Below, piece after piece: positions 18,700 through 27,799 of a stretch of 64,000 bases of DNA (its first letter is position 1; the number at the start of each line of letters is the position of its first letter). Source of the DNA: Actinacidiphila rubida (GTDB taxonomy: Bacteria > Actinomycetota > Actinomycetes > Streptomycetales > Streptomycetaceae); the NCBI RefSeq assembly GCF_900110255.1, contig NZ_FODD01000005.1, positions 124,001 through 188,000 of the forward strand. The letters are read 5' to 3'. The position numbers and the translations under genes were made by a program. The notes under the pieces were generated by a model. The model did not search any database. It saw nothing but the letters and a program-made list of their open reading frames with translations, and was not told where the DNA came from.

Positions 18700-18925
18700 G
18701 GTCACGGGTGCGCGCGGCGCGCGGGTGCGGAGGAAGAGGGCGGCCAGGCCCTGTTCGGCGTCCGGGAGGCTGCTGGTGGCGGTCACCATGGCGGCCCAGC
18801 GTCCGCAGCGGGACGAGCGGTGCGGCGACCCTCCGCTCGACGAGGACGAAGGCCGCCAGCAGCAGGACTCCGGCGGCCAGGCCAAGGAGGGTCGCCGGAC
18901 GGGTCCAGCCGGCGGCGGGGTGACG
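18700..18925 (-). pseudogene. Remnant of a DHA2-type MFS transporter
   Basis: On the minus strand two frames contain typical transporter pieces. At about 18925-18795, WTRPATLLGLAAGVLLLAAF runs into LVERRVAAPLVPLR. In another frame, at about 18802-18711, MVTATSSLPDAEQGLAALFL resembles a later loop and helix of the same family. They are out of frame, join distant parts of the protein, and have no start, so this is a decayed internal-deletion relic. It fills most of the 503-base gap between the cyclase-like gene and the SARP gene. I see nothing else in that gap except probable divergent promoters. Confidence 0.55.
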
Positions 18926-19051
18926 GATCGTCGGGGGCGCCCGGCCGCAGCCCGCTCGGCGACCGGCCGGCGGGGCAGCCGACCGCGGAGTGACGGCGCC
19001 CTCGCCGATCCCGGAGCCGCGGCAGGGGCGGTGCGACAGAATCGGGGGGTG

Positions 19052-22000
19052 ATGTTCGGCATCCTCGGGACGACCCGGGTCATCGGCGCGGACGGCGGCG
19101 AGGTCGCGCTCGGCGGGCCGCGCCGGCGCGCCCTGCTCGCCCTGCTGCTGCTCGACGCGGGCCGGCTGGTGACCGTCGAGCGGCTGATCGACGGTCTGTA
19201 CGGCGAGGAGCCGCCGGCCGGCGTGGGCAACGCGGTGCAGTCCCAGGTCTCCCGGCTCCGCCAGGTGCTGCCGGTGCCGCTCGAAGGCCACCCCGCCGGT
19301 TACCGGCTGGCCGTCGATCCTGTCGACGTCGACGCCCATCGCTTCCAGCGGGCCGCCGTGCGGGGCCGGGACGCCCTGGACGCGGGCGAGCCCGCGAAGG
19401 CCGCGGACCTGCTGCGGGAGGCGCTCGGGTTGTGGCGCGGCCCCGCGCTGGCCGACGTCGGGGACGCGCCCTTCGCCCCCGCGCAGGCGGTCCGCCTGGA
19501 AGAGCTGCGGCTCAGCGCCGTCGAGGACCGGGTGGAGGCCGAACTCGCCCTGGGCGGCCACCGGGCACTCGTCGCCGAACTCGGTGAACTCGTCACCGCG
19601 TACCCGCTCCGCGAGCGGCTGCGGGCCCAGTTGATGAGGGCGCTGTACGGCAGCGGCCGCCAGAGCGAAGCGCTGGAGGCGTTCGAGACCGCCCGCCGCG
19701 CCCTGGCCGACACCCTGGGGGCCGACCCGGGGCCCGAGTTGGCGGCGGTGCACCTGTCGGTGCTCCGCGGGGACCCGGAGTTGCTGCCGCGCCCGAGCGC
19801 CCGGCCAGGCGATGTTTCACGTGAAACATCGATGGATGGGGCGGTACGGCCCGAATCCGGCATGACCGGCACAGGGCGTCATGTTTCACGTGAAACATCG
19901 GCCGCCCCGTATGCCCCGGCCGTCACGGAGTCGCTGGCCCCACGCCATGAACTTCCCGCGCCGATCACCAGCTTCATCGGCCGCGAGGAGGAACTCGACC
20001 GGATTGACGACCAGTTGGCGGGCGGGCGCCTGGTCACCCTGATCGGTCCGGGCGGTGCGGGCAAGACCCGGCTCGCGGTCGAGGCGGCCCGCCGCTGTCC
20101 CCACGATGCGACGTTCGTCGAACTCGCCGGCCTCACCGGCGGCGACGAGCTGCCGCAGGCCGTCCTGGGCGCACTCGGCCTGCGGGAAGGCGGGCTGCGC
20201 CCGGGCGGTCCGGCGGGTGCCGGTGGTCCGGGCGCACCGGGTGGGCCGGCGCCGTCGGCGGCGGTGCCCGACGCGGTCGCCAGGATCACCGCGTCCCTGG
20301 ACGGCCGCCCCTTGCTGCTCGTGCTCGACAACTGCGAGCACCTGGTGGACGAGGCGGCCCGGTTCGCCCAGCGGCTGCTGGCGGGTGCGCCCGGCGTGCG
20401 CGTCCTGGCGACCAGCCGGGAGGCGCTGGGGATCGCCGGCGAGGTGCTGAGCCCGGTCCCGACGCTGCCGGTGCCGCCCCCGGGCTCCGCCCGCGAGCAG
20501 GCCCTCGCCTCCCCCGCGGTGCGGCTGTTCCGCGAGCGCGCCGCCGCGGTCCGGCCCGGCTTCGACCCCGCCGCCGACGCGGCCACCACGGCCGCCGTCC
20601 TGCGGCTGTGCACCGCGCTCGACGGCCTGCCGCTGGCCATCGAGCTGGCGGCGGCCCGCCTGCGGGCGCTGTCCGTCTCCGAGATCGCCGACCGGCTCGG
20701 CGCCGCGCCCGAGAGACCCGGCGACGAGGGCTACCCGTACAGCCTCGGGGTGCGCCCGGACGCGCTGTTCCGGCTGCTGTCCCGCGGCAGCCGCACCGCC
20801 GAGCCGCGGCAGCGTTCGCTGCGCGGGGTGGTCGACTGGTCCTGGGAACTGCTCCCCGACGACGAGCGGGCCGTGCTGCGCCGCGCCTCGGTCTTCGCCG
20901 GCACCTGGACGCTCGCCGCGGCCGAGGCGGTGTGCGCGGATCCGGACCCGGACGGGACCGCGGACGGTGCCATCGCGCCCGAGGACGTGCTGGACCTGGT
21001 GGCGGCGCTCGTGGACAAGTCGCTGGTGACCGTGCAGCAGCCGGACGGCTCCGGCGGCGTCCGCTACCGGCTGCTGGAGTCCATCCGCGCGTACGGAGCG
21101 GAACGCCTCGCCGAGGCCGGCGAGACCGACGCGCTCCTGCGCGCCCACGCCGCGTACTTCCTCGACCTCGCGCTCACCGCCGACCCGTGGCTGCGGACCG
21201 CCGCCCAGCTGGACTGGCTGCGGCTGCTGTCCGACGACCGCGACAACTTCCAGGCGGCGTTGCACCGTTGCCTGGACTCCGGCGACGTTCCCACCGCGAT
21301 GCGGCTGATCGCCGCGCTGTCCACGTACTGGCTGCTGCGCGGCGTGCGGTACGAGGGCGCGGGTCACGCCCGGCGGGTGCTGGCGGCCCTCGGCCCGCAC
21401 GCGCCGGAGGGGAGGGAGGAGGAGTACGCCCTGTGCGTGATGGCGGTGCTCAGCACGCTGTCGGGACCGGAGGGCTTCACCGAGCACGTCGCGGCGGCGA
21501 CCGTCGTGGTCGAGGACATGTCCCGCCTCGCCCGCCGCTTCCCCGTGCTCACGCTGCTGTGGGCGCCGTTCGCCGGCGTGCCCGAGGACGGCGTGGACAC
21601 CCTCGGCGCGCTGGAGGACTTCCTCGCCGGCGACGACGACCCCTGGTTCCGGGCGCTCGGGCACCTCGGACTGGGCTTCCAGTCCTGGATGGTGGCGGCC
21701 GACCTGGAACTGGCGGAGCGCGAGTGCACGCTGTCGCTCGCGGGCTTCAAGCGGCAGGGCGACCGCTGGGGCATGATCACCTGCCTCAACGTGCTGGCCG
21801 ACCTCGCGGACTACCGCGGCGAGGTCCGGCAGGCCGCCGACCTGCTGGGCGAGGCCCTGGTCATGGCCGAGGAACTCGACTCGGCGCTCGACATGGCCGA
21901 ACTCCTCTGCAACCGGGCCGCCTACAGCCGCCAGGCCGGCGACCTCGGGACGGCCGCGGCGTCCTGCGAACGGGCCGTGGAGCTCTCCCGGCGGGCCGGA

Positions 22001-22513
22001 GCGCCTGAGACGCTCGCCATGGCGCACCTGGGCCTCGCCGAGACGGCCCGCCTGCGCGGCGACCTGGACACCGCGCGGGCGCTGTGCGCGCAGGCGCTGG
22101 CGGAGTGCCCGGTGGGCTGGTTCTCCACCAACTCCACCCGGTCCAAGGTGATGGTGGCCATGGGCCGGATCGCCGTCGCCGAGGGCGACCCGGACACGGC
22201 CAGGACTCGCATCCGGGAGGCGGCCGCCATCGACATCGTCGCCCTGCAGTTCCCGCTGGCCGGCTCCGAGACCGCCGCGGCCGCCGCGGCCCTCGCCCTG
22301 CTGGAGGGCGACCCGCACCGGGCGGCGGTGCTGCTGGGCGCCGCGGAGGCGCTGCGCGGCGGCGCGCTCAAGGGTCCCGACGCCGCCGCGTCGGCCGAGG
22401 CGGCCCGCGACGCGCTCGGCGAAGCGGCGTACGCGGCGGCCACGGCCGCCGCCACGGGCCTGCCGCGCGACGAGGCCGCCGCCCTGGTCACCGCGTACGT
22501 CCGAGCGCGCTGA
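19052..22513 (+). CDS. AfsR-like SARP regulator (BTAD, NB-ARC, TPR-like)
   Basis: 1153 residues. An OmpR-like winged helix covers about 1-90 (ALGGPRRRALLALLLLDAGR, AVQSQVSRLRQVL), and a bacterial transcriptional activation domain about 95-245. An NB-ARC/AAA region follows, with P-loop GPGGAGKTR at 332-340, LLLVLDNCEHLVDEA as Walker B, and LPLAIELAAARLR. The C-terminal half is helical and repeat-like. Such proteins activate secondary-metabolite or resistance genes; the MFS exporter downstream is a possible target. The ATG at 19052 was chosen because homologues start at this FGILG-type strand; the open frame extends upstream without a stop. The linker (about 245-300) contains two in-frame VSRETS peptides that are the translation of parS sites. 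Confidence 0.92.
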   Translation: MFGILGTTRVIGADGGEVALGGPRRRALLALLLLDAGRLVTVERLIDGLYGEEPPAGVGNAVQSQVSRLRQVLPVPLEGHPAGYRLAVDPVDVDAHRFQRAAVRGRDALDAGEPAKAADLLREALGLWRGPALADVGDAPFAPAQAVRLEELRLSAVEDRVEAELALGGHRALVAELGELVTAYPLRERLRAQLMRALYGSGRQSEALEAFETARRALADTLGADPGPELAAVHLSVLRGDPELLPRPSARPGDVSRETSMDGAVRPESGMTGTGRHVSRETSAAPYAPAVTESLAPRHELPAPITSFIGREEELDRIDDQLAGGRLVTLIGPGGAGKTRLAVEAARRCPHDATFVELAGLTGGDELPQAVLGALGLREGGLRPGGPAGAGGPGAPGGPAPSAAVPDAVARITASLDGRPLLLVLDNCEHLVDEAARFAQRLLAGAPGVRVLATSREALGIAGEVLSPVPTLPVPPPGSAREQALASPAVRLFRERAAAVRPGFDPAADAATTAAVLRLCTALDGLPLAIELAAARLRALSVSEIADRLGAAPERPGDEGYPYSLGVRPDALFRLLSRGSRTAEPRQRSLRGVVDWSWELLPDDERAVLRRASVFAGTWTLAAAEAVCADPDPDGTADGAIAPEDVLDLVAALVDKSLVTVQQPDGSGGVRYRLLESIRAYGAERLAEAGETDALLRAHAAYFLDLALTADPWLRTAAQLDWLRLLSDDRDNFQAALHRCLDSGDVPTAMRLIAALSTYWLLRGVRYEGAGHARRVLAALGPHAPEGREEEYALCVMAVLSTLSGPEGFTEHVAAATVVVEDMSRLARRFPVLTLLWAPFAGVPEDGVDTLGALEDFLAGDDDPWFRALGHLGLGFQSWMVAADLELAERECTLSLAGFKRQGDRWGMITCLNVLADLADYRGEVRQAADLLGEALVMAEELDSALDMAELLCNRAAYSRQAGDLGTAAASCERAVELSRRAGAPETLAMAHLGLAETARLRGDLDTARALCAQALAECPVGWFSTNSTRSKVMVAMGRIAVAEGDPDTARTRIREAAAIDIVALQFPLAGSETAAAAAALALLEGDPHRAAVLLGAAEALRGGALKGPDAAASAEAARDALGEAAYAAATAAATGLPRDEAAALVTAYVRAR
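19813..19828. promoter_or_regulatory. parS site 1 (ParB-binding), inside SARP gene
   Basis: TGTTTCACGTGAAACA is a perfect 16-bp palindrome identical to the established bacterial parS core (GTTTCACGTGAAAC). Streptomyces chromosomes carry many such sites around oriC, where ParB loads for segregation. The site encodes Val-Ser-Arg-Glu-Thr at residues 255-259 of the SARP protein. Confidence 0.95.
19882..19897. promoter_or_regulatory. parS site 2 (ParB-binding), inside SARP gene
   Basis: This is a second perfect TGTTTCACGTGAAACA, centred 69 bases from the first and in the same reading frame, encoding Val-Ser-Arg-Glu-Thr at residues 278-282. The flanks differ, so this is not simply a long duplication. 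Confidence 0.95.
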
Positions 22514-22632
22514 GCGCCGCCCCAGGCCCGCGTCGGCATGGGAGCCGCCTCCGGGCCCGCGTGGGGGTCTCCACGCACCGGTGGCGGCATCCGCCGCCGA
22601 CCTGCCCCGCAGGGCGCGCTGACCCGCGCATG

Positions 22633-22678
22633 GCCCACCGTGCCCGCTGACCGCAGGCTGACCGCGGGCACGGTGGGC
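22633..22678. terminator. 15-bp hairpin between SARP and MFS genes
   Basis: GCCCACCGTGCCCGC (22633-22647) and its exact complement (22664-22678) flank a 16-base loop holding TGACCGC twice. It lies 120 bases after the SARP stop and 50 bases before the MFS start. It may end the SARP transcript; because of its position it could instead be an operator for the exporter. No T-tract follows. Confidence 0.6.
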
Positions 22679-22728
22679 GGTGCGCGGGCGGTGCGCGGGC
22701 GGTCAGGACCCGGTCAGCGGGCCCCCGC

Positions 22729-24414
22729 ATGCTCCGGGGCATGACATCGAAGACGAACGGCAGGACCCCCGACCCGCGGGCGCAGGCCCCCACCTCCGAC
22801 GCCCCGCAGGCCGCCGCCGGGGCCCGCCGCTGGGCCGTACTGGCCATCTGCTGCGTGGCCGCGGCGCTGCTCGGCATCGACAACAGCGTCCTGAACTACG
22901 CGGTCCCGTCGCTGGCCCGCCGGCTCCACCCCTCCTCCACCCAGTTGCTGTGGATCGTCGACGTCTACGGCTTCGTCCTCGGCGGCCTGCTGATCGTCGC
23001 GGGCAACCTCGGCGACCGGATCGGCCGCAAGAAGCTGCTGCTGGCAGGCGTCGCCGGATTCGGCGCCGCGTCCGCGCTCACCGCGTACGCGGGCAGTCCC
23101 GAGACGCTGATCGCCGCGCGGGCGCTGCTGGGCCTGGCGGGTGCGACGATCATGCCGTCGACCCTGTCCCTGGTGCGGGCCGCGTTCACCGACCCCAGGG
23201 AGCGCACCACCGCGATCGGGGTGAGCAGCGGGGTGGCCGCGGCCAGTTTCGCCCTGGGCCCGGTCGTCGGCGGCCTGCTGCTCGACCACTTCTGGTGGGG
23301 CTCGGTCTTCCTGATCAACGTGCCGGTGATGGCGCTGGTCCTGGTCGCGGGCGTGCTGGTGCTGCCCGAGTCGCGCAACCCGCGCCCGGGCCGGCTGGAC
23401 TGGGCGAGCGTGCCGCTGTCGGTCGCCGGCCTGTTCGGCGTCATCTACGCGATCAAGACCGCGGCCCGCGACGGCGCCGGTTCCCACGCGGTGTGGATCG
23501 CGGCGGCGGTGGGCGCCGTGTCCCTCGCCGCGTTCTTCCGCCGCCAGACACGGATCGCCGAACCGCTGCTGGAGCTGCGGCTGTTCCGCAACGCCGCGTT
23601 CTCCGGTGCGATCGGCGCCAACGTCGTCACGATGTTCACCTCGTCCACGCTGTCGCTCGGCTTCTCCCTGTACTTCCAGGTGGTGCGCGGCTGGTCGCCG
23701 CTCACCGCGGGGCTGGCGCTGCTGCCCGGCCCGCTGTCCGCGGCGTTCGCGGCGCCGCTGTGCGCGGTGCTCATCGCCCGGATCGGGCGGGCCCGCACCG
23801 TCGCCATCGGCCTGGCCCTGATGGCCGTCAGCACCGTGGGCCTGGGCATGTCGGGCGCCCACACCGGCTACGCGCACCTGCTGCCGCTGCTGGTCCTCAA
23901 CGGCGTCGGCATCATCTTCACCTTCTCCGTCACCGCCGACACGATCCTGGCGAGCGCCCCCCGGACCCGCACCGGCGCGGCCGCCGCGATCTCGGAGACG
24001 GCGATGGAGCTCGGCGGCGCGCTGGGCATCGCGGTGCTCGGCTCGGTGCTGAGCGCCTTCTACCGCAGCGACCTGACGCTGCCGGAGGGGCTGAGCGGCG
24101 CTCAGGTCTCGGCGGCCCGCGAGTCGGTGAGCGGCGGCGTCCTGACCGGCGCGCAGGTGGCCGGTTCCACCGGCCAGCACGTGGCGGACGCGGCACGGCA
24201 GGCGTTCCTGGACAGCCTGCACGCCACCACGGTGATCGCCGGCGCGATCATGGCGCTCGGGGCGGCCGCCGCCCTGGTGAGCCTGCGGAACGTCCCCGCG
24301 GTGCTGCCGGAGCCGCAGGACGGCGAGGGCGACACCGGGCACGGTGGCGCCGGTGAGGCGTCCGCGGCCCGCGCCGGCGACGGCGGGCAGGACCGGCCGG
24401 TGCCGGCGGTGTGA
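22729..24414 (+). CDS. MFS drug exporter, DHA2 (14-helix) family
   Basis: 561 residues with about 14 hydrophobic segments. Family marks are DNSVLNYAVPSL in helix 1, LWIVDVYGFVLGGLLIVAGN in helix 2, the loop motif GDRIGRKK, LALGPVVGG-like motif C (FALGPVVGGLLLDHFWW), and AISETAMELGGALGIAVLGS near the end. It resembles SmvA/LfrA/QacA-type proton antiporters for cationic or lipophilic compounds. The start is uncertain between ATG 22729 and ATG 22741; neither has a strong ribosome site. It lies 215 bases behind the SARP gene. The Gly/Asp-rich 40-residue tail is probably cytoplasmic. Confidence 0.92.
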   Translation: MLRGMTSKTNGRTPDPRAQAPTSDAPQAAAGARRWAVLAICCVAAALLGIDNSVLNYAVPSLARRLHPSSTQLLWIVDVYGFVLGGLLIVAGNLGDRIGRKKLLLAGVAGFGAASALTAYAGSPETLIAARALLGLAGATIMPSTLSLVRAAFTDPRERTTAIGVSSGVAAASFALGPVVGGLLLDHFWWGSVFLINVPVMALVLVAGVLVLPESRNPRPGRLDWASVPLSVAGLFGVIYAIKTAARDGAGSHAVWIAAAVGAVSLAAFFRRQTRIAEPLLELRLFRNAAFSGAIGANVVTMFTSSTLSLGFSLYFQVVRGWSPLTAGLALLPGPLSAAFAAPLCAVLIARIGRARTVAIGLALMAVSTVGLGMSGAHTGYAHLLPLLVLNGVGIIFTFSVTADTILASAPRTRTGAAAAISETAMELGGALGIAVLGSVLSAFYRSDLTLPEGLSGAQVSAARESVSGGVLTGAQVAGSTGQHVADAARQAFLDSLHATTVIAGAIMALGAAAALVSLRNVPAVLPEPQDGEGDTGHGGAGEASAARAGDGGQDRPVPAV

Positions 24415-24488
24415 CGGGCGGCACGCCGGAACGGCGGGACAGCGGCGGCGGGCCGCGGCGGCCCGTCCGAACGCCCCGTGGAGCGGCG

Positions 24489-24522
24489 GGCGGTGGGCAC
24501 CCTTCGCGGGGTGCCCACCGCC
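24489..24522. terminator. Bidirectional terminator hairpin
   Basis: A 14-bp perfect stem, GGCGGTGGGCACCC and its complement, has loop TTCGCG. It lies between the convergent MFS and DUF5324 genes and probably serves both. Confidence 0.8.
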
Positions 24523-24565
24523 TGCCGGCGTGCGGACCCGGCGCCCGGGCGGGGCGCCCGCGCCG

Positions 24566-25345
24566 CTAGTGGTCCTCGTCGTCCTTGCGGTCGGCCTCGG
24601 CCTGCTTCGCCTCCACCTCGGCGTCGAGCCCCGCGTCGGGCGAGCCGTCGACCCGGTCCACCTTCGGGCCGGAGCCGTTGACCGACCCGGTCTCCTCCAG
24701 GGTGTCCACGACGGTCAGCGTGGTGCCGCGCTCGACGCGGTCGCTGACCTCGGTCGGCTCGGACGGCTCCACCAGCCAGTCCGGGTTGGCCTGCTTGCTC
24801 CACCACTTCGCGGCCGCGAAGACGGCACCGCCGGCGAGCGTCATCACGAGCATCCCGCGCATCGCGCGGCCCGCCTTCTGGCGGCGGATCCGGCGCCGCA
24901 CCAGCCGGTCGATGTCGGCCGCGGTGACCTGGCCGCGCAGGGCCTGCAGGGCGGCGGCGCCCCGCACCACCACCTCGTCCTTGGCCGGGCCAGCCACCGC
25001 GCGGGTCTGGGCGACCGCGGCGGCGGCGCGCGGGGCGGTGTAGTCGGCCGCCGCCTTCGCCCCGTCGCGGGTGCGGCGGGCCGCGGTCTCCACCGCCTCG
25101 GTGGCCTTCGGCGGCACGGCCGCCAGCGCCTGGGCGCGCGCCTGGTCGACTCGGGCGGCGAGCCGCGCGTCGTACTGCTGCCGGGCGAGCACGCCGGCCT
25201 GGCGACCGTAGACGCCGGCCTGCCGGCCGTAGAGCACGGCGTTCTCCCGGGCCGTGGCCACGTACGGTGCCGCCACCTCCGCGGCGTGCCGCACGCTGTC
25301 CTTCGTCACATCGGTCGCGCGGCGCACGCTGTCGTTGCGGGTCAC
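24566..25345 (-). CDS. DUF5324 family protein
   Basis: 259 residues. A long amphipathic, Ala/Arg-rich helical N-terminal half (VRRATDVTKDSVRHAAEVAA onward) includes a duplicated string YGRQAGV-YGRQAGV. One membrane segment lies near residues 168-185 (MRGMLVMTLAGGAVFAAAKWW), followed by an acidic tail. This pattern matches the Streptomyces DUF5324 family found beside the cyclophilin gene; its function is unknown. The GTG at 25345 follows GAGGAGG with 5 bases spacing; the extra 30 residues of the longer open frame are rejected. It is divergent from ppiA. Confidence 0.85.
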   Translation of the reverse strand: MTRNDSVRRATDVTKDSVRHAAEVAAPYVATARENAVLYGRQAGVYGRQAGVLARQQYDARLAARVDQARAQALAAVPPKATEAVETAARRTRDGAKAAADYTAPRAAAAVAQTRAVAGPAKDEVVVRGAAALQALRGQVTAADIDRLVRRRIRRQKAGRAMRGMLVMTLAGGAVFAAAKWWSKQANPDWLVEPSEPTEVSDRVERGTTLTVVDTLEETGSVNGSGPKVDRVDGSPDAGLDAEVEAKQAEADRKDDEDH

Positions 25346-25562
25346 AGGAACCTCCTCCTCGGTGGCGTACGGTTTTCGCCTTTCCACCCGGTTTGAAATC
25401 ATGCCCGGCCGCCCCGGGTACGGCATGTGCGGCAAGGCATCCGGGTCAGTCGGCCTAGTTCACCGGGTCCGGGCGGGCTCGGCGCGGGGGGAACGCGCCG
25501 GGCCGCGGGACGCGCGTGCGAGGATTTGTGCCCACTGACCACAGATCTATGGAAGGCAGACA

Positions 25563-26096
25563 GTGGCCGAGCAGCTCTACGCCACCCTCAAGACCAACCA
25601 CGGCGACATCGTGATCCGGCTGCTGCCGAACCACACCCCCAAGACGGTGGCGAACTTCGTGGGGCTCGCCGAGGGCACCCGCGAGTGGACGGACCCGCGG
25701 ACCGGAGAGCCGTCCACGGCCAAGCTCTACGACGGAACGGTCTTCCACCGGGTGATCTCCGGCTTCATGATCCAGGGCGGTGACCCCCTCGGGAACGGCA
25801 CCGGCGGCCCGGGTTACGAGTTCGCCGACGAGTTCCACCCCGATCTGGCCTTCGACCGCCCCTACCTGCTCGCGATGGCGAACGCCGGCCCGGGCACCAA
25901 CGGCTCCCAGTTCTTCATCACGGTCGCCCCCACCACGTGGCTGACCCGCAAGCACACCATCTTCGGCGAGGTCGCCGACGACGCCAGCCGCAAGGTCGTC
26001 GACTCCATCGTCACCGCCCCGGCCAACCCGCGGACCGACCGGCCGCTGGAGGACGTGGTGATCGAGACGGTGGTCGTGGAGAAGCGCACCTCCTGA
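25563..26096 (+). CDS. ppiA: Cyclophilin-type peptidyl-prolyl cis-trans isomerase
   Basis: 177 residues, a single cyclophilin domain without a signal peptide, so cytoplasmic. Active-site strings are present: [14 protein letters not shown] (catalytic Arg and Gln), [18 protein letters not shown] and TIFGEV. It catalyses proline isomerisation in folding proteins. The GTG start at 25563 follows GGAAGG. The position between DUF5324 and the rhomboid gene is the standard actinobacterial order (PpiA/Rv0009-like). Confidence 0.97.
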   Translation: MAEQLYATLKTNHGDIVIRLLPNHTPKTVANFVGLAEGTREWTDPRTGEPSTAKLYDGTVFHRVISGFMIQGGDPLGNGTGGPGYEFADEFHPDLAFDRPYLLAMANAGPGTNGSQFFITVAPTTWLTRKHTIFGEVADDASRKVVDSIVTAPANPRTDRPLEDVVIETVVVEKRTS

Positions 26097-26249
26097 CCCC
26101 GGGAGCGGGGGCCACCTCCCGACCGTCCCGGCCCCCCGATCCCGTACCCTTCGGGAACACCGCGCCCCGTCCGCTCGTCCTTGTGGACGGGGCGCGAAAG
26201 TGCTCAGCGGCCGCACAGGGCGGGCCGCGCCCAGGGGAGTGGACGAGAG

Positions 26250-27104
26250 ATGGACCAGACGGTCTGCTGCTACCGGCACCCGGATCGGGAGACGGGCATC
26301 CGCTGCACCCGGTGCGACAAGCCGATCTGCCCGGAGTGCATGGTCAACGCGTCGGTGGGCTTCCACTGCAAGGACTGCGTGAGCCAGCAGGGCGGCACCC
26401 ACGTGCAGGCCCGGACGATCGCCGGCGGCAGCATCGCCGCCGACCCGTTCCTGTTCACCAAGATCCTCATCGGCCTGAACGTCCTGGTCTTCGTCCTGGA
26501 ACTGGCGATCGGCGACCGGCTGGCCCTCGACCTCGGGCTGTACGCGAAGTGCAGCCACGGGCCGGGGACGCCGACCTTCGGCTGCGGCGTCGCCGACGGC
26601 GAGTGGTACCGCGTGCTGACGTCGGCGTTCGTCCACAACCAGCCGAGCCCGGTGCACCTGCTCTTCAACATGCTCTCGCTGTGGTGGATCGGCGCCCCGC
26701 TCGAACAGCGCCTGGGCCGCGCCCGCTATCTGGCGCTGTACTTCGTCTCCGCGCTCGGCTCGAGCGCCGCGGTGCTGGCCATCGCCCCCGGCTCGCTCAC
26801 CATCGGCGCGTCCGGCGCGATCTTCGGCCTGTTCGGCGCGACCGCCGTCTACATGCGGCGGATGCGCTACGACATGCGGCCGGTGGTCGCGCTGCTCGTG
26901 CTGAACCTGGTCTTCAGCTTCACGTGGGCCAACGTCAGCTGGCAGGGGCACCTCGGCGGTCTGGTCACCGGCACGATCGTGGCCATAGGGATGCTCTACG
27001 CCCCGCGGAACCGCCGGGACCTGGTCCAGTGGGGTACGTGCGCCGCGATGCTCGTCGTGTCGCTCGCCGTCTCCGCCATCGCTGTGGCACAGGTCACGTC
27101 CTGA
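26250..27104 (+). CDS. Rhomboid intramembrane serine protease with N-terminal zinc-binding region
   Basis: 284 residues. Residues 6-43 contain Cys/His pairs (CCYRH, CTRC, CPEC, FHCKDC) resembling a B-box-type zinc finger. The rhomboid core has about six to seven membrane helices. The catalytic Ser188 lies in GASGAIFGLFG and His234 in GHLGG; the helix-2 string HLLFNMLSLWWIG is typical. It cuts membrane substrates within the bilayer. The ATG at 26250 was chosen because the zinc region begins right there and the upstream 23 codons are unlike the family. Cytoplasmic position of the zinc region is inferred. Confidence 0.95.
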   Translation: MDQTVCCYRHPDRETGIRCTRCDKPICPECMVNASVGFHCKDCVSQQGGTHVQARTIAGGSIAADPFLFTKILIGLNVLVFVLELAIGDRLALDLGLYAKCSHGPGTPTFGCGVADGEWYRVLTSAFVHNQPSPVHLLFNMLSLWWIGAPLEQRLGRARYLALYFVSALGSSAAVLAIAPGSLTIGASGAIFGLFGATAVYMRRMRYDMRPVVALLVLNLVFSFTWANVSWQGHLGGLVTGTIVAIGMLYAPRNRRDLVQWGTCAAMLVVSLAVSAIAVAQVTS

Positions 27105-27141
27105 CTCTGCGCCAGGCCGTGTCCCTGACGTTGATCACACG

Positions 27142-27372
27142 TTATCCACAGCGGGTGGGTGAGGTTCCCCCTGTTGTGCACAGCACGTGGGAACGGCTGT
27201 GCGGAGGGTCACCGTGACGGGTTTGCCCTGGAAAGAGCGGGCAAGATCACCCCGGAACGCACGAACGACCGGTGGCCCGTCGTGCGGCCACCGGTCGTAC
27301 CGGCGTCAACCTCGTAGAGGTTATCCACAGATCTTCCGACCTTTTCCCCACTGTGGATAACCGTGTGGACAA
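27142..27372. promoter_or_regulatory. Cluster of DnaA boxes between rhomboid and crgA genes
   Basis: Perfect TTATCCACA boxes lie at 27142-27150 and 27321-27329 (plus strand) and at 27352-27360 (minus strand). TTGTCCACA, the preferred Streptomyces form, is at 27364-27372 (minus strand). A one-mismatch TTGTGCACA lies at 27174-27182. Three are packed within 52 bases. The intervening 27183-27320 holds nothing else I recognise. The region is also the downstream flank of crgA and of the rhomboid gene, so no promoter is required here. DnaA titration or a regulatory role in initiation is inferred. Confidence 0.8.
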
Positions 27373-27399
27373 GCGCTGTGCGCTGGCGCGCACGGGCGC

Positions 27400-27654
27400 C
27401 TACTTCCACTGGGTGGAGACGACGAACCCGCCTGCGATGAAGCCGAAGCCCACCACGATGTTCCAGTTGCCGAGGGCGTCCACCGGCAGGCTGCCCTGGG
27501 TCACGTAGAACAGCACGATCCAGGCGAGGCCCACGACGAAGAACGCGAGCATCAGCGGCGCGACCCAGCCGCGGTTGCCGAGCTTGATGGCGGTGGCGTT
27601 CTTCGAGGGCGGCGGGGTGAAGTCGGCCTTCTTGCGGATCCGTGACTTCGGCAC
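27400..27654 (-). CDS. crgA: Cell division protein CrgA
   Basis: 84 residues: basic cytoplasmic start [16 protein letters not shown], then two membrane segments (about 30-50 and 65-80) joined by a short outer loop, ending STQWK. This is the CrgA family, which binds FtsZ, FtsQ and FtsI and controls septation; in Streptomyces it restrains growth-phase FtsZ ring formation. The GTG at 27654 has AGGAGAG upstream with 6 bases spacing. It is divergent from the DUF881 gene, sharing a 145-base promoter region. Confidence 0.96.
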   Translation of the reverse strand: MPKSRIRKKADFTPPPSKNATAIKLGNRGWVAPLMLAFFVVGLAWIVLFYVTQGSLPVDALGNWNIVVGFGFIAGGFVVSTQWK

Positions 27655-27799
27655 GAGGGACTCTCCTGTCGATGCGCTGCGTAACCGCGCGGGTGTGGTG
27701 GGTGTCCGGGCGGATTCTGGGACTTATCGGATGCGCTTTCGCTCCCGGGCGTCCGTTAGCGTAGTGCTTCCTCGGGTTGTTAAGGAGACAGGGTATTTG

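Noticed and set aside
22729..22740. Tetracycline-type or QacR-like operator overlapping the MFS start
   Set aside because: No adjacent TetR gene and the palindrome there is short; only the hairpin at 22633-22678 is supported.
27142..27372. oriC itself
   Set aside because: Too few DnaA boxes and not between dnaA and dnaN; gyrA at the left edge puts oriC outside the window.
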